A DNA stretch of 47,847 bases, taken from Bacillota bacterium (GTDB lineage Bacteria; Bacillota_I; Bacilli_A; ML615J-28; CAG-698). Both the position numbers and the translations under genes were made by a program. Of the stretch, positions 7,985 to 16,348 are shown one piece after another. The stretch covers positions 1-47,847 of the forward strand of contig JAEYQM010000085.1 of assembly GCA_023410025.1 (NCBI GenBank). Reading direction: 5' to 3'. Position 1 is the stretch's first letter; each line of letters begins with the position of its first letter. A model generated the notes under the pieces. It searched no databases. It was not told the DNA's origin and saw only the letters and a list, made by a program, of their open reading frames with translations.

Positions 7985-9180
7985 TAAACTAACCCTCTCA
8001 TTTCCTTAATATCTTTGACTAATGTTTTTAAAATGTCAAAGACATCGCCAACAAGACCATAATGTGATACATCAAAAATTGGAGCATGTTTATCTTTGTT
8101 GATAGAGAAAACTACTTCAGCACCAGTCATACCAGCAGTGTATTGAACAGCCCCACTAACACCTAAATTAATTAGTAATTTTGGAGCAACGGTTCTACCA
8201 CTTAGACCAATTTGTTTTTTACTTTCAACAAGTCCTGCCTCAATCACCGGTCTAGTAGCTGCTAATTGTCCACCAAGTAATTCGGCTAATTCGTTAGCAA
8301 GTTTAACGTCTTCAGGGTTTTTGAAGCAACGTCCAATTGCAACTAAAACTTCTGATTCACTAATATCAACAACACTTTCTTTTTGTTTTACTTCAAGTAA
8401 TTTCGAATTTGATAACAACTCAAAATCAATGTTCATTTTAACAGTTTCACCAATTGGTTTAACTTTTTCAGGCATTTTGAAAATTTTATAACGAACTGTT
8501 GCCATTTGTGGTCTATTATTAGGGCAAATAATTGAAGCCATAATATTTCCACCAAATGCTGGACGATTTTGGATTAAATCTGAATTTTCTTTAATTCCCA
8601 GAATTGTACAGTCAGCCGTTAGACCAGTTCTAAAATGAGCTGCTATACGCGGAGCAAAACTTCTTCCAGTTGTTGTACCACCATATAGAATTGAACTTGG
8701 TTTAACTTTATTAACAAAATCGATCATACATTGTGAATATGTCTCAACATTAAAATAACCTAAATCTTTATGTTCATAAGCATATATTCTATCTACGCCA
8801 TATGATAAAATTTCATTTTCATATTTCTTAACATCTTCACAAATTAATATTGCATAAACTGGATGATTGATTTGTGAAGCAAGTTCTTTAGCTTTACCAA
8901 TTAATTCAAAGCTTACAGGGTGGATTTTATCTCCATCATGCTCGATAAAAACTGTAATACCAACATATTTGCTCTTATCAATTTGTTTTACTGGAGCATC
9001 TTCAATAAAATCTACTGTTCCTTCAGGACCTTTCCTTACACAAAGTTTACAAACTTTACAACCAGCGTTAATTTCTAATTTTCCATTAACAACTTCAAAA
9101 GCATTGAAGGGACATATTTTTATTAATTGTTCAATTTTTTCTTGATTTAATTTTTCATGATTAATTCTAATTCTTCCCAT
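7984..9180 (-). CDS. lctC: Electron transfer flavoprotein alpha subunit with N-terminal [4Fe-4S] domain (LctC)
   Basis: EtfA carries FAD and moves electrons between LctD, NAD and ferredoxin in the bifurcating complex. The C-terminal FAD domain is intact (S-G-R-T-V-A-P-K-L and Q-Y-T-A-G-M-T-G-A near residues 323-350). The first ~60 residues are an added ferredoxin-like module with Cys23, Cys41, Cys44 and Cys47, enough for one [4Fe-4S] cluster. This extension is typical of the LctC/CarE-type EtfA of anaerobes and not of respiratory EtfA. At 398 residues it is longer than plain EtfA (about 320) by the size of that module. The start has AGGAGGGATAAA upstream and lies 10 bp behind etfB. Confidence 0.9.
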   Translation of the reverse strand: MGRIRINHEKLNQEKIEQLIKICPFNAFEVVNGKLEINAGCKVCKLCVRKGPEGTVDFIEDAPVKQIDKSKYVGITVFIEHDGDKIHPVSFELIGKAKELASQINHPVYAILICEDVKKYENEILSYGVDRIYAYEHKDLGYFNVETYSQCMIDFVNKVKPSSILYGGTTTGRSFAPRIAAHFRTGLTADCTILGIKENSDLIQNRPAFGGNIMASIICPNNRPQMATVRYKIFKMPEKVKPIGETVKMNIDFELLSNSKLLEVKQKESVVDISESEVLVAIGRCFKNPEDVKLANELAELLGGQLAATRPVIEAGLVESKKQIGLSGRTVAPKLLINLGVSGAVQYTAGMTGAEVVFSINKDKHAPIFDVSHYGLVGDVFDILKTLVKDIKEMRGLV

Positions 9181-9190
9181 TTTATCCCTC

Positions 9191-9973
9191 CTATAAAAGC
9201 TTCAAGTCTTTTAGTTTTTCAAACATTTTTGAAGATAGGTCTTCACCTTCCCAAATTACTTTTTCAGTATTCTTTACAGGTGGGAACATTCTCTCAACTT
9301 GAGTTGGAGAACCTTTTAATCCATAATGAGATTCATCAACATCATTCATGTCATTTAATGTTAATTCTTTAATTTTATAATCTTTATACTCTAAACTACG
9401 TTTATATGATGGAAGTCTAGGTGTATAAATTCCTTTTTCAACTGTAATTAAGCATGGAAAATTAACTTCCCATACTTCAATTGTTTTATCCATACTAACA
9501 GATACAACAATTGAATTTTCTTTTACTTCAATAATTTTATCCACATAAGCAATATGTGGGATATTTAAGAACTCCGCAATTTCAGGTCCTACTTGAGCAG
9601 TGTCACCATCTGTAGTTTGTTTTCCACAAATAATTAAATCAACTTCCCCTTGTTTTCTAATTCCTTGTGATAATGCATAAGCTGTCGCAACAACATCAGC
9701 ACCGGCAAATTTTCTATCTGTAAGTAAAGCTGCTTCATCGCAACCCATCCATAAAGATTCATTTAAAACTTGTTTTGCTGATGGTGGACCCATTGTTATT
9801 GTTGTTACTTTAGCATCGTTTACTTCCTTAATGCGTAAAGCGGTTTCAATAGCATATAAATCATAAGGGTTCATTTTAGTGTTGTTTCCATCACGAATTA
9901 AAACCCCTGTAACCGGATCGACTTGGACATCTGAACTTGCTGGAACTTGCTTAATACAAGTTACTATATTCAT
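9191..9973 (-). CDS. lctB: Electron transfer flavoprotein beta subunit (LctB)
   Basis: The EtfB partner of LctC; in bifurcating Etf it holds the second FAD where NADH meets the hydroxyacid-derived electrons. The I-R-D-G-N-N-T-K-M-N-P-Y-D motif near residue 27 and C-G-K-Q-T-T-D-G-D-T-A-Q-V-G-P near 122 are the family's nucleotide-binding signatures. Its 260 residues are normal. It is the first gene of lctBCD, with its own promoter overlapping the stop of the upstream hydrolase gene. The nearest strong SD (AAAGGAG, 10010-10016) is 35 nt before the ATG, separated by an inverted repeat. Only a weak ATAGG sits close to the ATG, so either the hairpin brings the SD near or initiation is weak. Confidence 0.9.
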   Translation of the reverse strand: MNIVTCIKQVPASSDVQVDPVTGVLIRDGNNTKMNPYDLYAIETALRIKEVNDAKVTTITMGPPSAKQVLNESLWMGCDEAALLTDRKFAGADVVATAYALSQGIRKQGEVDLIICGKQTTDGDTAQVGPEIAEFLNIPHIAYVDKIIEVKENSIVVSVSMDKTIEVWEVNFPCLITVEKGIYTPRLPSYKRSLEYKDYKIKELTLNDMNDVDESHYGLKGSPTQVERMFPPVKNTEKVIWEGEDLSSKMFEKLKDLKLL

Positions 9974-9998
9974 AAACCTATCATCACTAACAAATAAA

Positions 9999-10012
9999 TG
10001 TTAGCGCTCTCC
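9999..10012 (-). promoter_or_regulatory. Candidate CcpA (cre) site in the lctBCD leader
   Basis: Minus-strand GGAGAGCGCTAACA fits the cre pattern TGWNANCGNTNWCA at every constrained base but the first. It lies downstream of the -10 box and overlaps the distal SD, a roadblock position. The adjoining CTAACA-N6-TGTTAG inverted repeat starts inside it. Confidence 0.4.
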
Positions 10013-10042
10013 TTTCTAAATATAAATAATACTACCTCTAAA

Positions 10043-10071
10043 ATTATAGCATATAATTTTCAATTTTTAAA
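10043..10071 (-). promoter_or_regulatory. Promoter for lctBCD
   Basis: Minus-strand TTTAAA (10066-10071) and TATAAT (10043-10048) have 17-bp spacing. The -35 overlaps the stop codon of the preceding hydrolase gene, so lctBCD can be expressed apart from the amino-sugar operon or together with it by read-through, since no terminator lies between. Confidence 0.55.
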
Positions 10072-10801
10072 GATTTTTTAAAAATTTTATTGAACGTGTA
10101 ATTAATTCATTTGCAGACTGAAAATCATCATATCCATGGCCTGATTTGTCTACTAAATGGATATTTGCATTAGGAAATTTAACAGAATACTCAACACCCT
10201 TTAAGTAATCAACAGACTTATCATTTGTACCATGAATTATAAAAACTGGGTTTTTAAATTTTGGTGCTTCAGAATAGAAATCAAATTTTTCCATTGTAGT
10301 AATAAGATTTTCATTAAGTTCAAATCCAGGAGAATAGACATTTCCATTTTCTAATTTTGGTGATACATCAAATCTATAACGTAAGTTTTTAGCAAGTTCG
10401 CCAGCAGGAGACCATAATAAAACTCCAGCAATGGATTTATAGTTACATACTAAAGCGGCAATTGCTCCACCCATACTAAATCCTAATAAACTAACTTTTG
10501 TAATGTTTTCGACTTCTGATGCATAATCAATCATTAATTTTGAATCATTAATTGCTTGATCAAAAGTAAAGTCTTTAAATTCACCATCTGATTCACCATT
10601 GCATCCATAATCCATACGAAGTGAAGCTATATTTAATTTTGCAAGTTCACGTGACATAGTTCTAAAAAATCCATTATGTTCTGTTTTATTACCTGTATAT
10701 CCATGATACATAACCACAATATGGTTTGCACCATCGGGGATATTTAAATATCCCCTTAGCGTATTACCTTGATTATTTAATATCTCAACATGTTTAATCA
10801 T
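10067..10801 (-). CDS. Alpha/beta hydrolase (serine esterase-like) at the end of the mur salvage operon
   Basis: A complete alpha/beta hydrolase of 244 residues. It has the oxyanion strand M-Y-H-G-Y-T-G-N, nucleophile elbow G-F-S-M-G-G (Ser near residue 103), an acid in H-G-T-N-D-K-S-V-D and the catalytic His in S-G-H-G-Y-D. The R-M-D-Y-G-x-x-G-E-S-D-G stretch resembles feruloyl/cinnamoyl esterases and related lipases. There is no signal peptide, so it is cytosolic. Its ATG overlaps the murQ stop by 4 bp, showing translational coupling to amino-sugar catabolism. It may remove an ester decoration, such as an O-acetyl group on MurNAc, but that is only an inference from position; no substrate can be read from the sequence. 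Confidence 0.8.
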   Translation of the reverse strand: MIKHVEILNNQGNTLRGYLNIPDGANHIVVMYHGYTGNKTEHNGFFRTMSRELAKLNIASLRMDYGCNGESDGEFKDFTFDQAINDSKLMIDYASEVENITKVSLLGFSMGGAIAALVCNYKSIAGVLLWSPAGELAKNLRYRFDVSPKLENGNVYSPGFELNENLITTMEKFDFYSEAPKFKNPVFIIHGTNDKSVDYLKGVEYSVKFPNANIHLVDKSGHGYDDFQSANELITRSIKFLKNL

Positions 10802-11706
10802 TTTGTAGCCTCCTTTAGAGCATTACGTAAATGTCCTTTACTTTCATTTAAGTAACTTTCGACTGTTTGTACATCATTAATATTTGCAAGAATTGCAAAT
10901 ATTGCTTTTTTAACTGTACCAAATTTGTCAATATAAGTTTGGGCTTCTTCCATAGAAACTCCAGTGGCTTGGCTTACAATGTTTTGAGCTCGCTTAACTA
11001 ATTTTAAGTTTGTTGGGTTTAAGTCAATCATAAGATTTTCATAAACTTTTCCCATTTTAATCATTGATGCTGTAGATAGCATATTGCAAATCATCTTTTG
11101 AGCAGTTCCTGATTTCATTCTTGTTGATCCTGTAACCGGTTCAGCTCCTGTAATTGCTTCAATTGGGAAATCAACAACAGAAGCAATTTCACTATTTGGA
11201 CTAGTTGTAATACATCCAGTAACACATCCAATTTTCTTAGCATATTCAACACCACCAACTGCATATGGAGTTCTACCACTTGCAGCAATACCAATTACTA
11301 CATCATTTTGGTTAATGTTGATATTTTTTAAATCTTCAACAGCTAATTCTTTAGAGTCTTCTGCGCCTTCAACAGCTTTAGTCATAGCCCCCATACCACC
11401 AGCCATTAAGCATTGAACCATTTCATGGCTTACTGAATATGTTGGAGGGCATTCAACAGCATCTAGAATTCCAATTCTTCCACTAGTTCCTGCTCCCATA
11501 TAAATTAATCTTCCGCCTTTATGGAATGCTTTTACAATTTCATCAACCATATTAGCAATTTGACCACTTGCTTTTTCAACTGCATAAGCAACTGTCTTAT
11601 CTTCGTCATTTATTTTTTTTACAATTTCAATTGTTGGTAATGAATCTATATTCATTGTGTTTAAATTTCGTTGTTCTGTACCAATTTTCTTTAAATCAAC
11701 GTTCAT
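10798..11706 (-). CDS. murQ: N-acetylmuramic acid 6-phosphate etherase
   Basis: MurQ removes the lactyl ether from MurNAc-6-phosphate, giving GlcNAc-6-phosphate and D-lactate in the cytosol. The SIS-fold signature G-A-G-T-S-G-R-I-G-I-L-D-A-V-E-C-P-P-T-Y is present near residues 71-90, with G-I-A-A-S-G-R-T-P-Y and the T-G-S-T-R-M-K-S-G-T-A-Q-K-M motif later. The 302 residues are full length. It overlaps anmK upstream and the hydrolase downstream by 4 bp each. The D-lactate it makes is the expected substrate of LctBCD, encoded directly downstream. Confidence 0.96.
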   Translation of the reverse strand: MNVDLKKIGTEQRNLNTMNIDSLPTIEIVKKINDEDKTVAYAVEKASGQIANMVDEIVKAFHKGGRLIYMGAGTSGRIGILDAVECPPTYSVSHEMVQCLMAGGMGAMTKAVEGAEDSKELAVEDLKNININQNDVVIGIAASGRTPYAVGGVEYAKKIGCVTGCITTSPNSEIASVVDFPIEAITGAEPVTGSTRMKSGTAQKMICNMLSTASMIKMGKVYENLMIDLNPTNLKLVKRAQNIVSQATGVSMEEAQTYIDKFGTVKKAIFAILANINDVQTVESYLNESKGHLRNALKEATK

Positions 11707-12827
11707 ATTTTTTTTCGGGGACTTAATGTTATATTTCCTAGAATAACTGGTTCTTTTGCACCAGTTGCCATAACAACATTACTTGGTTCATTAAGTAAAG
11801 TCATGTAACCTAGGATTGCAAATGCAACTGCTTCTTTAGCATCGCTATTAATCCCGAACTCCTCTCCTCTTAATATTTTAATGTTTAAAATTTCTTTTAG
11901 TCTTTTAATTATGTATCGATTGTGGCTTCCACCACCATTAATTACCGCAACATCAATATTTCCTAAAAAGTTTTGATAATTATAACAAATTCCAAATACA
12001 GTAAATTCGGTAATTGTTGTAATAATATCATTTTTATTGTATTTTTCAAAATTAAACTTTTCAGCTAAATCTTCCATGAACTTTTGAGAATATTGTTCTC
12101 TACCTGTTGATTTAGGAGGGTTCGTGTAAATAAAAGCATCTTGTTTTAAATAATCTAAAACTTCATCAATAATTTTTCCACTTAATGCTATCTCTCCATT
12201 ATTATCATATGATTGATTAAAATACTTTTTCACAAAATAATCTATCATAATGTTTCCAACACCACAATCAAATGAGACAATATCATCTAAAGTCGCATTC
12301 TTTTTTAGATAAGTTAGATTGCTAATTCCACCAATGTTTTGGAAAACTAAGTCTTCAGTCTCACTTCTAAATTGATAATATTCAGAAAACGGAACTAAAG
12401 GTGCTCCTTGTCCACCAGCTGCAACATCCATAGTTCTAAAATTTGATATTGTTTTAATATTTGTTAGATAACTAATTACAGCAGGTTCACCAATTTGTAA
12501 AGTTGATGGAACATTTCCTTCTGGGTCATGCCATATTGTTTGGCCGTGACTTGCAACAAAATCAATATCTTGATACTTAAAATTTGTACCATCTAAAACA
12601 GCATCAATTGCATCTTTAAACTTATAACCAAGTTCGAAATTCAATGATGAAATTTCACTTAACTTAGCTGTATCATTATTTAAATTTCTAAAAATTTTAT
12701 TTTTAAAATCTTGATCATAATTTAAAGTTATAAAATTTAATAATTTTACATGATTACCATTAAACTCTACTAATGCAGCATCAACACCATCTAAGCTGGT
12801 TCCACTCATTAAACCAATTCCAATCAT
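11703..12827 (-). CDS. anmK: 1,6-anhydro-N-acetylmuramic acid kinase
   Basis: AnmK opens the 1,6-anhydro ring of anhydroMurNAc and phosphorylates it, giving MurNAc-6-P for MurQ. The N-terminal G-L-M-S-G-T-S-L-D-G-V-D-A-A, A-S-H-G-Q-T-I-W-H, Q-N-I-G-G-I-S-N-L and C-terminal N-G-G-G-S-H-N motifs are all there. The 374 residues equal the usual size. It overlaps murK and murQ by 4 bp. AnhydroMurNAc is formed by lytic transglycosylases, mostly in Gram-negative bacteria and phages, so its presence suggests that foreign peptidoglycan fragments are among the substrates. Confidence 0.95.
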   Translation of the reverse strand: MIGIGLMSGTSLDGVDAALVEFNGNHVKLLNFITLNYDQDFKNKIFRNLNNDTAKLSEISSLNFELGYKFKDAIDAVLDGTNFKYQDIDFVASHGQTIWHDPEGNVPSTLQIGEPAVISYLTNIKTISNFRTMDVAAGGQGAPLVPFSEYYQFRSETEDLVFQNIGGISNLTYLKKNATLDDIVSFDCGVGNIMIDYFVKKYFNQSYDNNGEIALSGKIIDEVLDYLKQDAFIYTNPPKSTGREQYSQKFMEDLAEKFNFEKYNKNDIITTITEFTVFGICYNYQNFLGNIDVAVINGGGSHNRYIIKRLKEILNIKILRGEEFGINSDAKEAVAFAILGYMTLLNEPSNVVMATGAKEPVILGNITLSPRKKI

Positions 12828-13735
12828 TTGCTTTTTGCCCTCTTAACCATGAAGTATGCGCCATAAATTGGATCTTCATATCCCATAACTACTTTAGGGT
12901 TTAAACCAAATTCATAAAGTGTAGAAATTAATTTATTTTGAACCAATTCAAGGTTGCTAATAAATCCCCCTCTAAACCCAATAACTGCATTCTGGCTTAA
13001 ATTTAAGGCTTTAAATGCGTTTCTAACATCAATTGCTAAATCACTGCCTGCTTTTTCTAATAAAGCAATAGCTTCTTGATTATTTTCATTTGCCATTCTG
13101 CTTACAAACTTAGAAAGGCTTGCAACTTCTTTTTTTGTGTTTTGATATACAAATGTTTTGAAACCTTCAATATTTTGAATATTTAATTCATCCATAAAAG
13201 CCTTACCTAAAGGACTAATATGATTATTATTTTCATAGTCTTTAATAATTGAATTTATTAGGTCTCTTACAACTGAATAACTACTTCCAGCTTCAGTTAG
13301 TAAATGTCCCCATCCACCAATTAGCCTTGTACTATTTTCTTTAATTCCTAGGATTGCTGAACCGGTTCCAGATAATACTAATACTCCCTCTTCATGTTCA
13401 TCAGTAACGATTGAATATAGTGCTAGCACAGCATCATTTTCCATAATTACAGGAACATTAAATTCTAAAGAATATTTTTCTTCAAATTCTTTTTTATTTT
13501 TAATAACTCCAAGTCCAGAAATACCCATAGCGATGGCTGTTAATTCAAACTTATTTTTAATTTCATTTACTACTTTTTTAATACCTATATAAATGTTTTC
13601 AAGGGCTTTTGAACCTAATACAGCCGGGCTACCACATTCTTCCATGTGAGTGTAGACAATTTCAAGATTGTCCTTAATTACACAAATTTTTGTTTTTGTT
13701 CCACCAGCATCAACACCAATGATTACTTTTTCCAT
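12824..13735 (-). CDS. murK: MurNAc/GlcNAc kinase, BadF/BadG-type ATPase family (MurK-like)
   Basis: A sugar kinase of the actin/hexokinase fold, related to N-acetylglucosamine kinase and to MurK of Clostridium acetobutylicum, which phosphorylates MurNAc and GlcNAc at C6. It has I-G-V-D-A-G-G-T-K-T-K near the start, V-L-S-G-T-G-S-A-I-L-G near residue 125 and G-G-W-G-H-L-L-T-E-A-G-S-S-Y near 140. The 303 residues are typical. Its ATG lies inside the end of nagZ-mupG (13-bp overlap) with AGGTGA upstream. Without a PTS in this window, this kinase would have to supply the MurNAc-6-P used by MurQ. Whether it prefers MurNAc, GlcNAc or both cannot be read from the sequence. Confidence 0.85.
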   Translation of the reverse strand: MEKVIIGVDAGGTKTKICVIKDNLEIVYTHMEECGSPAVLGSKALENIYIGIKKVVNEIKNKFELTAIAMGISGLGVIKNKKEFEEKYSLEFNVPVIMENDAVLALYSIVTDEHEEGVLVLSGTGSAILGIKENSTRLIGGWGHLLTEAGSSYSVVRDLINSIIKDYENNNHISPLGKAFMDELNIQNIEGFKTFVYQNTKKEVASLSKFVSRMANENNQEAIALLEKAGSDLAIDVRNAFKALNLSQNAVIGFRGGFISNLELVQNKLISTLYEFGLNPKVVMGYEDPIYGAYFMVKRAKSK

Positions 13736-16341
13736 TCAATTTCACCTCTAATTTCAAAAATAAATTTTTGATTTGGTTTAATTCTTTCAAGTAAATAATC
13801 ACTAATTAAAGCCACACCAACAACATTAACTTTATTATCACGAGGTAAATCAGTTTTCATAATTCCAACTTCACCTTGATATCTTAAGAAGTTACGATTA
13901 TCAATAGTTACCATTTTCTTGCTTCTAATTGTTGTATTAAATTCAATAATAGGTTCATGTACTCTAACTGATGATCTTACAAAGTAATCATTACTATCAG
14001 AACGATTAAAATGGGTTCTCTTTAAAATTTCAAGTTCTGTTTGACTAATACCTTTATAAACATTGATTGGTACAACTAATATATCTCTTCTAAAATTAAC
14101 TAAAGTTTGTAATTCGACAAGTGAAGCATATGCATCACCAAAGCATACTTCATCAACATTTAAGTAATTTAGATCGGATAAAGCTGAAACTAAATCACTC
14201 TTTCTATGAATTTCACAAGTTGGTAACCCTTCCTTAAGTGGTGGTCTTTTACCGAACTTAGAAGGAATGTATGCCATTATTTTAAATCCTAATTTTTTAT
14301 AAAAATCATTTTTTGCTTTTACTGATTCAAGTGATAAACCTGTATATGGTTTTGGATAGAAATTATGACTTATTCTTAATTTTTCTCTAGGGAAACCATT
14401 GTTAATTAAATATAGCAAATCACTTTCTTTAATTACTGATGCATTTAATTCAACTAGGAAATTTTTATCTCCAAACTCTAATACTTCTTCAGATTTAAAA
14501 CCATAGTCTAAACGAAGTGAATAAATCCCTTCAGGAATACCAAATTCTAAAACTGATCTTTTAGAAACATCAAGAATAATTTTAATTCCAAGTCTATTAG
14601 CTTCTTTAATTATTACATCAAGTTCATTCATTGCATTAGCATGCATTTCTGGCATATGTGCTGAAATAAAAACATATTCAATTTTAGATTCTTTCAAAAA
14701 GCTTAAATATTTAATATTTTCATCTAATGGATATTCTTCTAAACCAATGTATAAAGAAGCCATGGCTTTAAATTTCTTTTCTAACTTTACTGGTAGTTTT
14801 CCAGATGGAGCAAGTTCACCCTTTAGATATTTTACAATAGTTCTTACTGAGTTTGGTGTATATTCATACACTAGTGCATAGTTATCAACATTATCAATTG
14901 CAAGATAATCGTAAGGATTTCTTGTTGAAAGAACAAATAACTTCTTAGCTCTTGCATTAATTAAATTAATCATCATTGCTTGATTTTTGTAAATATTAGC
15001 ATTATAACTACACACAACAACATTATCATAATCACCAACAATTTTTAATATTTCTTCATCAACCTTATTTAATTCAAGTTTGTATGTATCTATATTTGGA
15101 ATTTCACGTTTTACAGCATCAATTATGCTTCTTGTATCTAATTGATCTTCCGCAATTGTTGTTGCAAATGGTGCAGTTGCAATTAATAAAGTTTTGCCAA
15201 CTGGATAGAATCTTTCACCTTTAAAAATAGTTAATGAATCATCAACAACTTTTTGGGCAAAATTTCTATTAGAATCATTTTCAAAATATTTTAAATTATT
15301 AACATTATTTATAAAATTTTCTTCAATTACTTTTCTTGTTTTTTCCTTAAATTTTAATACCCTTAAAACTTTCTCATCAATTGCTTCCATAGTGATTTCA
15401 CCATTTAAATAAGCATCTTCTAAAAGTTTTAATGATTGAATTTGCTTTTCAAGGCTATGAGAAATGAATGCCATATCTAGTCCAGCAATAATTCCCATCT
15501 TTACACCAAGTGCTGTTGTATAGATATCATCAATTGCTTTCATTTCCATACAGTCAGATACTATTAATCCTTTATAACCAAGATCATTTCTTAATAAATC
15601 AGTTAATACCTTTTTAGAAAGGGTTGCTGGTAAACTTTCTTGTTCATAGGCTTTAAAGAAAATATGAGCACTCATAATAGCATCAACATCATTTAAAACT
15701 TGTTTAAAAGGATATAGTTCAACATTGTTTAATCTTTCTTTATCGTGATCAACAACTGGTAAACCTAAATGACTATCCACTTCAACATCACCATGTCCTG
15801 GAAAATGTTTAGCTGTTGCTACTATTCCTTTTGATTGTAAACCTTTAATAAAGTTTAAACCAAATTCACTTACTGATTGGGGATTATCACCATAACTTCT
15901 AACACCAATTACTGGGTTATTTGGATTATTATTAACATCTAGTGTAGGAGCTAAATTCATATTAATTCCTAAATATGTTAACTCTTCACCTAAGATTTCA
16001 CCAACTTTATAAGCATTCTCTAATTTTGTCGCAGCAATAGTCATTGCACCTGGTGCAAATGTTGCTGTTTTCATAATACGTGTAACTAATCCACCCTCTT
16101 GATCAATTGATATAAAAGGCATAATTTTCGTATGTTTATAAATTTCTTGGTGAATTTTTTTATTTAATTTACTTAATTGTTCTAAGTCTTGAATATTTCT
16201 AGTAAATAGAATAATATTACCAACTTTATATTCCTCAATTATTGTTTTTAAGTGATCATTATATTCATAACCATCAAAACCAACAAATAACAGTTGCCCA
16301 AGTTTTTCTTTTAAATTCATTTTCGTTATATCAATCATCAT
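13723..16341 (-). CDS. nagZ-mupG: NagZ-MupG fusion: GH3 beta-N-acetylglucosaminidase joined to a 6-phospho-N-acetylmuramidase domain
   Basis: Residues ~1-340 are a NagZ GH3 barrel: D-Q-E-G-G at 80-84, K-H-F-P-G-H-G-D at 178-185, the His191 loop D-S-H-L-G-L-P, and nucleophile Asp263 in V-S-D. Residues ~360-520 are the second alpha/beta domain seen in Bacillus-type NagZ, ending at G-K-L-P-V-K-L, where the stand-alone NagZ of this window also ends. From ~528 to 872 follows a complete DUF871/MupG (GH170) module, with H-N-F-Y-P-K-P-Y-T-G-L-S at 659-670, G-L-P-T-C-E-I-H-R at 705-713 and F-G-D-A-Y-A-S at 734-740. NagZ removes non-reducing GlcNAc; MupG cleaves MurNAc-6-P-GlcNAc. There is no signal peptide, so both act in the cytosol. 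AAGGAT precedes the ATG. It lies between namZ (7 bp) and murK (overlap). There is no frameshift; the fusion is one frame. Confidence 0.9.
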   Translation of the reverse strand: MMIDITKMNLKEKLGQLLFVGFDGYEYNDHLKTIIEEYKVGNIILFTRNIQDLEQLSKLNKKIHQEIYKHTKIMPFISIDQEGGLVTRIMKTATFAPGAMTIAATKLENAYKVGEILGEELTYLGINMNLAPTLDVNNNPNNPVIGVRSYGDNPQSVSEFGLNFIKGLQSKGIVATAKHFPGHGDVEVDSHLGLPVVDHDKERLNNVELYPFKQVLNDVDAIMSAHIFFKAYEQESLPATLSKKVLTDLLRNDLGYKGLIVSDCMEMKAIDDIYTTALGVKMGIIAGLDMAFISHSLEKQIQSLKLLEDAYLNGEITMEAIDEKVLRVLKFKEKTRKVIEENFINNVNNLKYFENDSNRNFAQKVVDDSLTIFKGERFYPVGKTLLIATAPFATTIAEDQLDTRSIIDAVKREIPNIDTYKLELNKVDEEILKIVGDYDNVVVCSYNANIYKNQAMMINLINARAKKLFVLSTRNPYDYLAIDNVDNYALVYEYTPNSVRTIVKYLKGELAPSGKLPVKLEKKFKAMASLYIGLEEYPLDENIKYLSFLKESKIEYVFISAHMPEMHANAMNELDVIIKEANRLGIKIILDVSKRSVLEFGIPEGIYSLRLDYGFKSEEVLEFGDKNFLVELNASVIKESDLLYLINNGFPREKLRISHNFYPKPYTGLSLESVKAKNDFYKKLGFKIMAYIPSKFGKRPPLKEGLPTCEIHRKSDLVSALSDLNYLNVDEVCFGDAYASLVELQTLVNFRRDILVVPINVYKGISQTELEILKRTHFNRSDSNDYFVRSSVRVHEPIIEFNTTIRSKKMVTIDNRNFLRYQGEVGIMKTDLPRDNKVNVVGVALISDYLLERIKPNQKFIFEIRGEIEWKK

Positions 16342-16348
16342 TTTATCC

